Shown: positions 41,690-54,122 of the stretch, piece by piece
Layout: each line of letters starts with the position of its first letter
Position numbering within the stretch: the stretch's first letter is position 1
Source of the DNA: Anaeromyces robustus
Lineage: Eukaryota > Neocallimastigomycota > Neocallimastigomycetes > Neocallimastigales > Neocallimastigaceae
Assembly: GCA_002104895.1 (NCBI GenBank)
Contig: MCFG01000148.1
Span: 1-64,000, forward strand
Length of the DNA stretch: 64,000 nt
Reading direction: 5' to 3'
Program-made: the position numbers and the translations under genes
Notes under the pieces: model-generated
The model's input: the letters and a program-made list of their open reading frames with translations, nothing else
Told to the model about the DNA's origin: nothing
The model's database searches: none

Positions 41690-42079
41690 TCCAATATTAA
41701 ATCTTTTTTTTTTTTAATTTTTTTAATGAAATGCTTATTAAAATTTTTGATTTAACTTTTAATACTTGATGAGTGTAATAAATTAACGTTCCTTACATAT
41801 AAAAAAAAAAAGATTTAAACCATTAAAAAAAAAAATGAGTCTTCATATAAAAAAAAAAAGGTAAAGAGAAAAAAAGTATTACATATATATAATATTAAAT
41901 ATAAAACATATAATTATATTATAAATTTATATGTTTAATTATTGATTTTTTTTATTAAAAAAGAGATTTTGAAATTTTAAGATGATTTCAAAAAAAAAAT
42001 TAGAAAATTTTAATATAATAAAATATAATAAAATAAAAAAGTAAATTAATTAATCCATCAAATTGATTATAATATTTTA
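41690..42079. other. upstream region of the SNAPC1-like gene
   Basis: A/T-rich DNA with T and A runs; presumed promoter of the SNAPC1-like gene. No defined motif recognised. Confidence 0.5.
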
Positions 42080-42086
42080 ATTTTTA

Positions 42087-42123
<37 letters not shown>

Positions 42124-42628
42124 ATGACCGGGGTATGCTTCTTTGACCTTCCCTAATGTGAAGCAGTAAGCCCACTCCCTAATAATTAGGTGGTAGTGTG
42201 TCCCTCATGGACTGCCATACTGAAAGTCAGCTTCGGCTTTCCCAATCATGTACAATAATTGCTGAATTTATATCCGCAAGCCACACATTCTCGGTGCCCG
42301 ACAAACCTCAAACAAGGCTGATGAAAAGCCCAATGGTCACGTGATTCTAATTCACTTGGTTATTCTACGTTATTGATTGGTACAGGTTGGATTTTCTCAA
42401 AGAAACAATATTAAAGACTATAAGTGTCAGGCAGTACAATAAATTATTAAATTAAGAAGTTTGGTATAATTAAGGAAGGACAATACTTAACCTGGCGGTC
42501 GAACAAGTCCTGATGAAAAACCCACATAGAGGAAACATCAGACCCGCGGGGTCGAACCAGAGACCTTATGTATGCTAAGACAACGCCTTAACAACCAGGA
42601 TAAAAACTGGTTTGACATTTTTAATTAA
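42080..42628 (-). mobile_element. tRNA-derived SINE-like retroelement with target site duplication
   Basis: Element body 42092-42616, flanked by 12-bp direct repeats ATTTTTAATTAA at 42080-42091 and 42617-42628. It ends on the minus strand in 29 A (T29 at 42092-42120), so it inserted in reverse by target-primed reverse transcription. Its 5' head resembles a tRNA: A-box-like TGGTTGTTAAGGC (42585-42597) and a perfect B-box core GGTTCGACCCC (42548-42558), with a possible 5-bp anticodon stem around a 7-nt loop between them. A second GTTCGACC lies 50 nt on. The body is about 40 percent GC against under 20 percent around it. CTGATGAAAAGCCCA and CTGATGAAAAACCCA form an internal repeat. No long ORF, so it is non-autonomous. 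Confidence 0.8.
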
Positions 42629-43802
42629 AAAAAATGAAAATTTTTTTATTCTTTAATTCTAACCTTTTAAAATTAATATTTATTATTAAAAATTTTTTTT
42701 GACAGGGTTAATAATAGATAGGTTAAAAAGTTTTTTATATATATATAATAAAGAAATTATGAAATTTTTTTTATTACGAATTAAATAAATGTCTTTATAA
42801 TCTCATTAATATTTATTATTTTATATATTTTATAAAGATATATCTATCTATAGTTACTATAAATTAACAATTTTTTTATAATAAATAAGAAAAAATATAT
42901 TAATAATAATAACAATCTATCATTAAATAATGAATGAATAATATGATTTAGAATAAAATAATCATATATAAGTTAAATAAATTTAAATAAATAAAATTAC
43001 ATAAAAATTAATAGATTTATTTTAATAAATAATTGTTATAAGAAAAAAAAACAATTCAGAGTTATAATAATAAATTATAAATATAAATATAAATAATAAA
43101 CCCTATTACACAATTAATTAATACATATCAATCTAAATAATAAGTCCTCTATTATATAATTAATTAATCAAAGTTACTTATAATAATTAACTTTTATTAC
43201 TTATTGGTAAATCTTAGAACTTTAAATATTTAAATAGTTATGAGATTAATATAATTTTTTTATTTATTAATGTATAAATATTTTTAAAAATTTATATAAT
43301 TTTTTTTTCTATAATAATTCATTATTTCAATTTTTTATATATGCCAAAATCATATACAGATTTCTTCAAAATCAAAACAATTTTGTGTAAAAGAAAAAAA
43401 AAAGTAATTATAAATTAATTATAAATTATATAAAAAAAATATTGTTTTGTTAAAGTTTTTTTTTTTTTATTTAAATATATATTTGATTATATATAAAGTA
43501 TTGAAACAAAAAATTAAATTTATAATACAATATTATAATATTTGATACTAATAATCATTAATATTAATAAATATTAAAAAAAAAAAAATTAATATTTAAT
43601 ATATTATGATAATTATAAATAAAAAAATATTAAGAATATTAATAATCTTAAAAAAAAAAAAAACGTTAATTTTTAATTACAATAATTTTTAAATTTTTTT
43701 TTAAGTTTTGTTTTGTATAAAAATTTTATTACATGTTTCGTTTATTTCAATTCATTTTTATTTTATTTTACTTTATTGTTATATATTTTATTATTTAGTT
43801 AA

Positions 43803-43887
<85 letters not shown>

Positions 43888-44064
43888 GTAATAATAATAA
43901 AAAATAATAATAATAAAAAATAATAATAATATATAACAGAGAATTCCAAATGTTATTTAAAGTTAAAAAATAAAAAATATCTTGAAAAATATTAAATAAA
44001 ATTAACAGATCCGGTTTTTTTTTTTTTTTCTCTTTAATTATTATTTACTGTCCTTTTTTTTTTT
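42629..44064. other. intergenic AT-rich DNA
   Basis: Homopolymers and an AAT trinucleotide run at about 43806-43890. I see no gene. Confidence 0.6.
43805..43888. repeat. AAT trinucleotide microsatellite
   Basis: About 28 uninterrupted AAT units, noncoding here although the same unit encodes Asn tracts in nearby genes. Confidence 0.9.
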
Positions 44065-44365
44065 TTAAAAACATTTTATTATACGTAAAACAAGAAGGAT
44101 CATAATAATTATACCAATAACTACAATAAGTCTTATAATTGATATTCCATGGAGTAAATCTTTACTTTTTTTTCATCAGAACAAACATAATATTCGTTAT
44201 AATAGTTAGAGTCACAGTCATTATTATTTTGACAACTTTCAATATATGGTTTAATATATTCCATTTTAGTTAAATCAGCATTTATTCTGCAAATATTAGA
44301 TGTAAATGAAGTATTTTTCAATGTATTATTAAAACATTTATTACTGTAGGTTAGTTTATCTAATT
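44065..44365 (-). pseudogene. small Cys-rich, C-terminally membrane-anchored protein, frame-broken or partial
   Basis: The minus strand reads NKCFNNTLKNTSFTSNICR, later ESCQNNNDCDSNYY and YVCSDEKK, with four to six cysteines. After an A8 run (T8 at 44166-44173) the cysteine frame ends at TAA about 20 residues on, but the neighbouring frame gives DLLHGISIIRLIVVIGIIIM, a textbook membrane segment with a short basic tail ending at 44065. One base more in the A8 run would join ectodomain and anchor. No N-terminal signal exon was found; a TACAG acceptor-like site lies near 44347, so an upstream exon may exist. Similar in layout to the remnant at 59904-60573. Either a real gene with a sequence error or a young pseudogene. 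Confidence 0.5.
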
Positions 44366-44963
44366 AATTAATTAATTAATTAATTATTTATTTATTTTAG
44401 TATTTATTTATTTATTAATAATATAATATATTAATATATATATATATAAATATTTTAATATAAAAATTAAAAAATGATTCAAACACTGTATGTAGTGTAA
44501 GTATGGGAGATGGTTATTAACCATATGTTAGTGTTTATTCTATCTAATTATTTAATTATTTAATTATTTATTATTTATTCATTTAATTATGTATTCCTTT
44601 ATTTATATTAAATCACTTTTATGTAGTTTAAATATACATTTTGTAATAAAATAAAATACAAAATAAATAATTTCTCTTTTTTCTCGTTTTTCTCTCTCTT
44701 TTTTTCAATCAATACAAGATACAAGATAATTAATTAATTATATTAATATATATAAATAACAAAAAAAGTTAACTTTTTATTCGTTCTTAATCCCTACCCA
44801 ATTCTTTTTATAAATAATAAATAAATAATACAATATAATATAATATAAACCTAATAATAAATATATAATATCATATCATATAATGTAATATAATATGATA
44901 TAATGTAATGTAATGTATAAGTATATTAAGATATTAACTTAAATTATTAACACAAATAAAAAG

Positions 44964-44994
<31 letters not shown>

Positions 44995-46558
44995 AAAAAA
45001 CAAAAAACAATAAAACAAATTAAAAGAAACAAAGACAAAAAACAAGAACAAAAAAAAAAAAAAAATCAAAAAGCAAAAAAAAAAAAAAAATCAAAAAACC
45101 AAAACAAAAAAAATTAAATAATAAATAATAATATAAATATATACAAATATATATAAATATATATAAATATATATAAATATATATAAAATTAATAATTATT
45201 TTAATATAAATTTAATTATTATTTAATAATTTTTTAATTCTTCTAAATTATTAAAATTACTGCTCTTTTTATTAAAATATTACCATGTTTGTATTAAAAA
45301 GGATTACAAAATAAATAATTTAAAAATGTAAAAAGTTTTTTTTTTAAAAAAAAAATTTTTTTTTTTTTACAAATTTTTTTCTTTCTATTTTTATTTATTT
45401 TTAATAATTATTAATATTAAAAATAATTATTAATATAATAATTTAATATAATAATATATAATAATATATAATAGTATAATATAATATATATTAGTAGAAT
45501 TTTTACACAAAAAAAATTTTTTTTTAAACAAAATTTATTAATAGAATATAACGTAATATAGATTATGTATTTTTTTATTCATTTCAATTTCAATAATATG
45601 AATAATAAATGTAGTATAATAAATGTAATATTAATAAATGTAATATTAATAAATGTAATAAATAAACGTTTATGTTTGTATTTAAAATAAAGATAAAAGG
45701 GAATAATAAAATAAAAATAAAAATAAAATAAAAAAAAATAAAGATGATGATGTAAGATTATATAATAAATAATAATTAATTATATACTAAATTTGGAAGA
45801 AATAAAAAAAAAAAAAAAAAACTAATTAATTATATACTAAATTAGGAAGATAAGATAAAAAAAAAAAAGGAATTTTTTTTTTTAAGAACTTTTTTTATTA
45901 ATTTTTATTTATTTAATTATTACTTTTTTTTTTTTTTAAAAAAGATAATAATTATTCTGAATAGATATATATGTATGTATAAAAAAACTTTTATATAAAA
46001 GGTTACTAATTTACAATTTAATTATCGTTATTTACTAACTACTACTTATTTAATTTAATTTAATGTTAATTATTTGTTTATAAACTATATAATATAAAAA
46101 AAAATGTATCATTATTACTATTACAATTGTGATTGTATATTATTTATATTTCTTTTTTTTAATTTTTTAATTTTAAATTGAACATCTATATTTAATCTAT
46201 TATATTATTAATACTATATATGAATTATTCCATAAATATATATGATTGTTTTAATATTTATGAATATGTATGTAGATCATAAGAAAAGAAAAAAAAATAA
46301 AGTAAACTAAATTAATTAATATTTATTTATTAATTTAAGAAAGAAAATTAATTGATACTTAATTTATTTATGTTCATATAGAAATAATAATTTTTTTTTT
46401 CCTTTTTTTTTTTTTTTATTATTATTATAAATTCAATTTTTCACTTTATGAAAAATATTTATTTTTTTATTATTTTACATAATTTGATTTTAGTTTTTAT
46501 TGATATTGTTGTTATTGGTTGTTATTATGTTTTAATTAAATTATTGTGTTTTGGTTTT

Positions 46559-46591
<33 letters not shown>

Positions 46592-46720
46592 ATGTTTTTT
46601 AATATTTTGATTTTGTTTGTGTTTTGATTTTATTTGGGGAAGAAAGTTAAAAACTAATATATTATATTTTTTTATAAATAAAAAAAAAAAAAATTATTTT
46701 TTTAAACTAAATTATAATTT
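44366..46720. other. intergenic AT-rich DNA
   Basis: Long homopolymers, A-rich stretches with scattered C (44950-45110) and TATAAAT runs (45130-45185). No gene supported. Confidence 0.65.
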
Positions 46721-46798
46721 ATATATCTAGTCTAATGTGGCTTGATCAACAATACCAATACAATGTACCATATGTATACATTTGCAATACATTGTATT
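46721..46798. ncRNA. conserved block plus hairpin behind ArsB-type copy 1
   Basis: A 36-nt block with core GTGGCTTGATCAACAAT (46736-46752) matches 53521-53556 at 32 of 36 positions. Just after it the arms AATACAATGTA (46757-46767) and TACATTGTATT (46788-46798) form an 11-bp stem. The block sits about 670 bp past the transporter stop, in DNA that otherwise shows no likeness between copies. Candidate small RNA or 3' element; strand not known. Alternatively a tiny terminal exon: the minus strand reads GIVDQATLD then TAG. Confidence 0.35.
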
Positions 46799-47425
46799 AC
46801 AATCTTATCTTTATCATTTCAATATTTTTTTTAAAAAATTCCTATTATTCCCTATCCTGACAAAAAAAAATTTTTTTTTTTTTTTAAATGTTTTTGATTT
46901 TTCTATTTTTCTATTTTTCTATTTTCTTTTATTTTTTTTTTTATTTTTTTTTTTTTTTGTATTAATTAGTATAGGAAATATTTTTATATAAATTCTTTTC
47001 ATAAAAATAAATAAATATTACAAAAAACTATCTTTAAATAAATGTTTATTAAATTAATGAATTGTTTGGATATGTTAATATCAATGGTTATTATATTAAA
47101 TTAATGTATGTTGGATATTGTTTAATTTCAAAAATATCTTTTGGTTTTTTTTTTTTTTTTTGTTTCATGTTTTTTGATTTTTTTTGTTTTTTTTTTTTTT
47201 TTTTTTTTTTTGTTTTTGATTAATTTTTTTACTCAAAGAAGTTTTTATTATTATTATTATTATTTTTCTCTTCTTTTTTTCTTTTATTTTTTTTTCTTCA
47301 TATATTTTGAAATTATTTTGTTTTCTATGCTTTGGAATTATTTTTTTTCCTCTAATTTTTTTTTTAAATTGATTTTTTTTATTCTTTTTACATTGTTGTT
47401 TTTTAATAATATATTACTTTTATAT
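46799..47425. other. T-rich 3' flank of ArsB-type copy 1
   Basis: Runs of T up to about 25 with no recognisable gene; transcribed downstream region of the minus-strand transporter at most. Confidence 0.55.
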
Positions 47426-48706
47426 TTACATTAAGTAAACAAAGTATAAGTATATATTAGACATTGCAACACTAAGAATCATCATTGGGAATGCTTCAAC
47501 CAAGAACTTTTTAAAGGTAATTTTATGACCTTGTTTTTTAGTTAAACCACAAGCTACAACATTAGCACTTGCTCCAACAATTGTTCCATTACCTCCAAAA
47601 CAGGCACCTAAAGATAAAGCCCACCATAATGGCTTTAAGTTAATATCTGAAACTTTACCCATATGTTGAATTAAAGGTACCATTGTTGTTACAAATGGAA
47701 TATTATCAATAAATGCAGAAGCAAGAGCAGATACCCATAATATAGAAATAGCAGTTAAAAGTAAATTACCATGAGTAATTCTTAAAACAAATTCAGCTAA
47801 CATATCGATAGCACCAACAACCTTTAATCCTCTTACTAAAATGAATAATCCTACAAAGAAAAGAATAGTAGCCCATTCTACTTCACATAAAATTTCTTCA
47901 ACACTTAAATTTGAAATAAGAAGAAGAACAACAGCACCTGTCATAGCAATAGTAGCTGATTCAAAACCAAGTACACCATGTAACATAAATGCTATAAATA
48001 CAAGTAATAAAACGGCTAAACATTTATATAAAAGAGCTTTGTCTTTAATTAATGATTTTTCATTTCTTTCCATAATCTTTTCTTTTAAATCTTTAGTGGT
48101 TTTTAATTCTTTTTTATGACGTATGGTATATAAGAAGACACATATAAGAAGTGAAACTACAACAATTGGTCCATTATTAATGATGAAATCAGTGAATGAA
48201 AGTCCAACAGCACTTCCAATAATAATGTTTGGAGGATCACCAATTAAAGTTCCTGTTCCACCAATATTAGATGCAAATACTTCAGTAATAATAAGAGGTA
48301 TAGGGTTTATACATAATTCTTCAGAAATACTCAAAGTAATGGGTATAATTAATAAAATAGTAGTTACATTATCTAAAAATGCTGATAAAATACCAGTAGA
48401 AATAGATAAATAAATCATAATTTTCTTTGGACTACCTTTTGCCATTTTAACTAATTTAATAGCAGTATATTCAAATACTCCACTTCTTTTGGTTATCATA
48501 ACCAAAATCATCATACCAATTAATAAACCAAGAGTGTTGAAATCAATTCCTTTAATTGCTTCCTCTTGGGGTAAAATCTTTAATAATATCATTAAAGCAG
48601 CACCACTGAGAGCAACCACAGTTCTATCAAAAGTTTCTATAATAATAAATACATAGACAATTAAAAAAATTGCTATAGCTACATAAAATTGTACTTTTGA
48701 ATCCAT
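47426..48706 (-). CDS. ArsB/P-protein (OCA2)-type membrane transporter, copy 1
   Basis: Single exon, 426 residues, about 11-12 hydrophobic segments. Two halves carry the family's inverted repeat: LDNVTT at 111-116 and NIGGTGTLIGDPPN at 147-160 in the first, FIDNIPFVTT and GGNGTIVGASANV in the second. These are hallmarks of the ion transporter superfamily holding ArsB, NhaD and the mammalian P protein. A central loop rich in Lys and Glu (RHKKELKTTKDLKEK) splits the halves. The length matches bacterial ArsB-type permeases, so a bacterial-like origin is plausible. Substrate (arsenite, citrate, sodium or other anion) cannot be told. A close paralogue lies 6.7 kb away on the same strand. Confidence 0.92.
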   Translation of the reverse strand: MDSKVQFYVAIAIFLIVYVFIIIETFDRTVVALSGAALMILLKILPQEEAIKGIDFNTLGLLIGMMILVMITKRSGVFEYTAIKLVKMAKGSPKKIMIYLSISTGILSAFLDNVTTILLIIPITLSISEELCINPIPLIITEVFASNIGGTGTLIGDPPNIIIGSAVGLSFTDFIINNGPIVVVSLLICVFLYTIRHKKELKTTKDLKEKIMERNEKSLIKDKALLYKCLAVLLLVFIAFMLHGVLGFESATIAMTGAVVLLLISNLSVEEILCEVEWATILFFVGLFILVRGLKVVGAIDMLAEFVLRITHGNLLLTAISILWVSALASAFIDNIPFVTTMVPLIQHMGKVSDINLKPLWWALSLGACFGGNGTIVGASANVVACGLTKKQGHKITFKKFLVEAFPMMILSVAMSNIYLYFVYLM

Positions 48707-49099
48707 TTTGAAATTTCTTTTTTCTATTTATTTTTTTTTCAATGACTGTAACTTAAATATAAAAAGATTTCGTGAAGGCAAATAAAATTATTAAATTATT
48801 TTTTTATAATTAAATTATTTGTTATTAATTTTTTTCTTTAAAAAAATTATTATATACTTTTTTTTTTAATATTTTTAATGTATATATATTTATATAAAAA
48901 TAACCAAACAAACACTTTTATTGTTTTGCAATTTTCTTTTATTTAATTACAAACAATATTTCCCTCTTTTTTTTTAATCTTTTCTTTTTAAAAGAAAAAA
49001 CAAAAAAAAAAAGATTATTTTTTTATTAATAAAAAAAATAAAGTAAATGGGTGTAAAGAGTAAAAGAATAAAAAAAAAAATTTTTTTTCTATTTTATAT

Positions 49100-49135
<36 letters not shown>

Positions 49136-49444
49136 TAAATTTTATGGGTTACAAAAAAAATAAATTTTTATTATATATTATTCATTAAAATCTTTTCCAC
49201 TTGTAATATATTAATAATATATAATATAATATATTTATAATATATTATGATCATATAAAATATATAATATATATATGTTTTGTTATTATTGTAACAAATT
49301 AATCAACATTTGTGTAATAAAAATTAACTATAATTTACATTACACAAGTATTTATTAATTGTTAGTAATAAATAATATATTATAATATAGATAAAAATTT
49401 TTATTTAATTTATTAATAAAAAGATTTATAATTGAAATATATGT

Positions 49445-49790
49445 TAATAGTATATTGATAATATAAATATAATATAAAAGGTGTAAATCATTTTATTTAT
49501 TTATTCCATAATTGTTTCAATAGAAATTATATTATAATATATTAGAATTCATTATAATAGATAATATATTTGTATTTATTATACATAATATATAAATATT
49601 TAACTGAAAATATGTAATAAAAATATAATATATAATATAGATAATAAAATTCCATGTATTATTTGTTTATGAATATATTATTTATATAATAATATATTTT
49701 AATATATAATAATATTATATTACAAGTGTATTGATAATATAAATATAAAATATATCATGTAAATCATTTTGTTAAATTTTCCTTTATGTA
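49445..49790. repeat. imperfect direct repeat, about 275-bp spacing
   Basis: GTATTGATAATATAAATATA followed by GTAAATCATTTTRTT occurs at about 49451 and 49725 with TATAATA filler between. Diverged copies. Confidence 0.5.
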
Positions 49791-50881
49791 TTCATTTATA
49801 CATCATAACGAAAATAATAACAAAAGTAATAACAGTATATATAATAAATAATAAATAATAATAATTGTAATTAATAAATAATTAACAATAATTATTATCT
49901 ATTATAGTATTTTGAAAGATGCTATATATTATATTTAGTAGTATATATAAATAATTTCAAAATTATATATATATATATATTATTTTTTTAATTAGGAAAA
50001 CCATATTCATACATATAATATAATTAATATAATATAATATATTATATATGTGGAATATTATTTTAATATCACAAAAAATTTTTGTATTTTTTTATATTTT
50101 CCGATGTTATTCTAATTATTATAATTAAGGAGTTAAGATATAATGTAAAAATATAAAAAAGAAGGAAGTGTTTATATTAATTTTTAATTTTGATAATCTA
50201 TTCCAACCTTGAACTATTATCATGTATTGTATCTTTTTATTATTATGTGTCTAAAGTGTTTAGTTGTTTAGTAGAGATGAATATTAGAATGAGTTAACTT
50301 TTCAATTCAAATTTTTTTAACTTTCAATTTCATATATTCATATGGTTATTAAACATCATGTTTTAGGTTTAATACATCAGTAATATGATTCTTATTAAAA
50401 ACCTTGTATTTCTATAAATTAAAATTCTTTTTATATAATTAAATATAGTTAAATATAATTAAATATAATTAAATATTAAACCTTACTTAATAATATATAT
50501 TTATATTATTATAAATAAAATATCATCTATATATTATTAAGCAAAAAATTATATATAAAATATTTAATGTTCAATAACGTAATTTGTTTGTTTGTTTGTT
50601 TGTTTGTTTTTATAATAAATGAAATATATTATAAATATTTTATCCTTATAAAGAAAACTCTAAATTTATTAACACAAATTTTTTAAACAAAAACAATCAA
50701 CTGTAATATAAAATAAAATAAAATAAAATAAAATAAAATAAAATATTATTACTTTGATATTTATATAATTTATATAGAAAATGATTCTTTTCAAAGAAAC
50801 CTTTTTAGAGAAATCATTGATTTATGATTAGTAAATTAATTCAATAAAGTTAAATAAATAACTAAATAAGTAGATATATAT

Positions 50882-50993
<112 letters not shown>

Positions 50994-51534
50994 CTGAATA
51001 AATAGATAAATCTATTAATGCTTTAATATATACATAATAAATATTTCATGATGTATTTTAATATTAAATCATTTGATATTTATTAAATATAAAATAGTTA
51101 TTATTTATTTATTTAGTTTTTTTTGAAAGTTAATTTAATTTATTAATTTATTTTTATTAATATTTAATAATAATTTATATTTATAATTAATTATAATAAT
51201 AATAATAAAAAAAAAAAAAAAAGAAAATAGGAAAAAAAAAAGTATTCTAATTTTATGACAAGTGGGGAGGTTTGTAAGTCCACTAATTTATATATTATTC
51301 TAGAATTTTTTTTTTTTTTTTTTTTGATTTGTAAATATTAATCTTTTGATTATTGTTTAATTGTTGATTGTCATAATATTTTATTAAATAAATAAATGAA
51401 ATAAAAAGAAAATATTGAATGGAATAATAAAATAATAGCAATAAAAAAATAATAAAAAATTACATTAATATTTCTCTTACTGAATATGAATATAAGTATA
51501 TAAATAAAATACTATAGAAATAAAAGTAATTAAT

Positions 51535-51565
51535 TAATTAATTAATTAATAAATGAATAAATGAA

Positions 51566-51644
<79 letters not shown>

Positions 51645-51650
51645 ATGAAT
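51535..51650. repeat. TAAT/TAAA microsatellite
   Basis: A few TTAA units lead into about 90 bp of AAAT units. Confidence 0.93.
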
Positions 51651-53520
51651 GACGTTTTTATTTTTTTTTATATAAAATTGTGTTTAATTTAGAATCTAAT
51701 TTCTAATGATAATTAAAATTTTATTTATTTATTTTTTTTTTTTTTTTCTATTTATTTATTTATTTATATATAAAGCATTTTTTTTTGTTTAGTGTGTGTG
51801 TAAATGAATGAAAATCAGTAAATCTAGAATAAAAAAATTTAATAATTAAAAATAATTAAATTTAAATAAAAATATATAAATATATATAAAAATATATAAA
51901 AATATTGGAGGTTAAAAAAATTTTTTTTTTTTTACAAAAAAAAATTTTTTAAATAATTAATATTAATAAAAAATAAATTAATAAATTAATAAAATAAATT
52001 AATAAAATAAATTAATATAATAAATTAATAAAAATTATATTATATAAAATTATAATTTAAAATTTTGTGTAAATTTAAATCTGTAATATATTAAAGTATA
52101 ATGTATTATATATTTATAAATTATTTTGTTTTTCTTTTTTTGTTATTTAATTATTTATTTAATATTTATTCTTATGAGTTGTAAATCTTATATACCATTA
52201 CAAAATAAATATAGAAAAGTGAATGACCTTTTTTTTTATTTTAAAGAGTACATATAATATATAGTTAAATATAATTAATTATAAAATAAAAATAGGAAGA
52301 AGGAAAGTTGTGTATAAATAATTATATAATTTGGAATATATAAATTTTTTAAACATTTTTTTTTAATAGTTATAAAAATGTCTTTTTTTTTTTTTGTATA
52401 AAAAAAAATTAACACCATTTTTTCTAATTTTGTTTAAATTTTAACAAAATCTAGATAAATTAGTTAATAATTAATAAATATATTTAACTTGACACAAAAT
52501 AATTAAAATAATTTTTTTTATATTAACAATTTACACACACACAAAAACAAAAAAAAAAAAGGAAAAGGTTTTTAAAAGTAAATGACAGCATTATATTATA
52601 ATATATTGTAAATGTATATATTTGTATTAATTTGTATTTATATTATATATTAATAATATTTTTTTTATATATTTTTAATAAAACAGAATTAAATAAAACT
52701 TTTATAAAGTGAACAAAAAAGAAATAATAATAATAATCATAATCATAAAAATAAAAAAAAGATAAAAAGAAAAATGTGTATTTATTTTATATTTATTTTA
52801 TATTTATTTTATTTTTATTGTATTTTATTTTATTATTCATAATAGAGTTAATGTAATTTTTTATTATTTATATTATTTATATTATTTTTATTAGTAGTAA
52901 AGATCTATAAATCTATTAATTTTTTTTTTAGTTTGATTAATATTATTTATAAATTTTTTTCATAATAAAAAAAAATATAATAATTTATAAATATATTTAT
53001 TTATACAAAGAGTTATTAAATATTTTATAACTCCTTGAATAAAATAATAGGATATGATAAATTTTTAAAAAAAAAATATAATAAATATATTATATATTTT
53101 GGTTTTAAAAAGATTAATTAATTATGACTAATTGATATTAATTTATGTTAAATAAAATAATAATATAGATGTAATAATATATTTTATGAAAAATATATTA
53201 TATATGCTATTCTTCATATATGTATATAAATGTATATATTGTTTTTTTTTATTGTTTGCTTTTGTTAATTGTTTTGTTGCTGTTGCTATTTTTTTCTTTT
53301 TTTTTTTTTTAACCTTTATTTTTGTTGTTGGGTTATTATTATTTCTTATTTTTTTTTTTTATTTTTTATTTTGCTTTTATTCTTGTTCTTGTTGTTGCTT
53401 TTTTTATTCATTATTATTATTATTGTTGTTATTTTTATTGTTGAAATGTAACATTGTTTTTTTTTTTTTTTTTAATTATATAATTTATATTAAAAAAAAA
53501 AAAATTATTTAAAACTAAAT

Positions 53521-53586
53521 TTATATCTAGTTTGATGTGGCTTGATCAACAATGCCTTTTAAAATGTATACTTATTTGTATACATT
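53521..53586. ncRNA. conserved block plus hairpin behind ArsB-type copy 2
   Basis: Counterpart of 46721-46798, exactly 6,800 bp away. The 36-nt block is followed by AATGTATAC (53563-53571) and GTATACATT (53578-53586), a 9-bp perfect stem with 6-nt loop. The stem sequence differs from that of copy 1 while a stem is kept, which hints at selection for structure. About 540 bp past the transporter stop. Alternative reading: minus-strand GIVDQATSN then TAG. Confidence 0.35.
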
Positions 53587-54122
53587 ATTTATAATTTATT
53601 ACAAATTCTTAAATTATGTGAATATATAATAAAAAAAAAAATATATATTATAATTTTTTATCTTATAATAATAAACATAACAGAAAAAAAAAAAATTAAA
53701 ATTAAAATTTTAAAATATATTTTAATTAATTTTTTTTTTTTTTTAATTGATTGATTTATTTTAATTTTTTAATATTTTTTAAATAATTTTTTATATTTTT
53801 TATATAAATAATAAATAATTTAATAAATATATTATAATATATAAAAAACTGACTGAAATGTTGTTATTAATTATTTTTTTCCTTTTGAGTTTTTATTAAA
53901 AACTATTTTATCTTTTCTTTCTTTTTCTTATTTTTTTTTATTAGATTATTTTTTTTTCCTTTTCTTTTTGATTTTAAAATTATATATAGTTTTATAATTT
54001 TTTTTTATTCTTTATATATTTAATTTTTTTTTATTTTAATCTTATTTTATTATTATTGTTTTTTATTATTTGAAATAATTATAATATATAATGTAATATA
54101 TTACTTTATAATATAATATTAT
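53587..54122. other. T-rich 3' flank of ArsB-type copy 2
   Basis: Homopolymeric A/T DNA, no gene seen. Confidence 0.55.

Noticed and set aside
47841-48413. Plus-strand frames opposite transporter copy 1
   Set aside because: Antisense of conserved membrane segments; the same shadow appears opposite copy 2, as expected for complementary frames.
51258-51285. GTGGGGAGGTTTGTAAGTCCAC stretch
   Set aside because: Only a 4-bp stem forms and no coding or RNA gene context was found.
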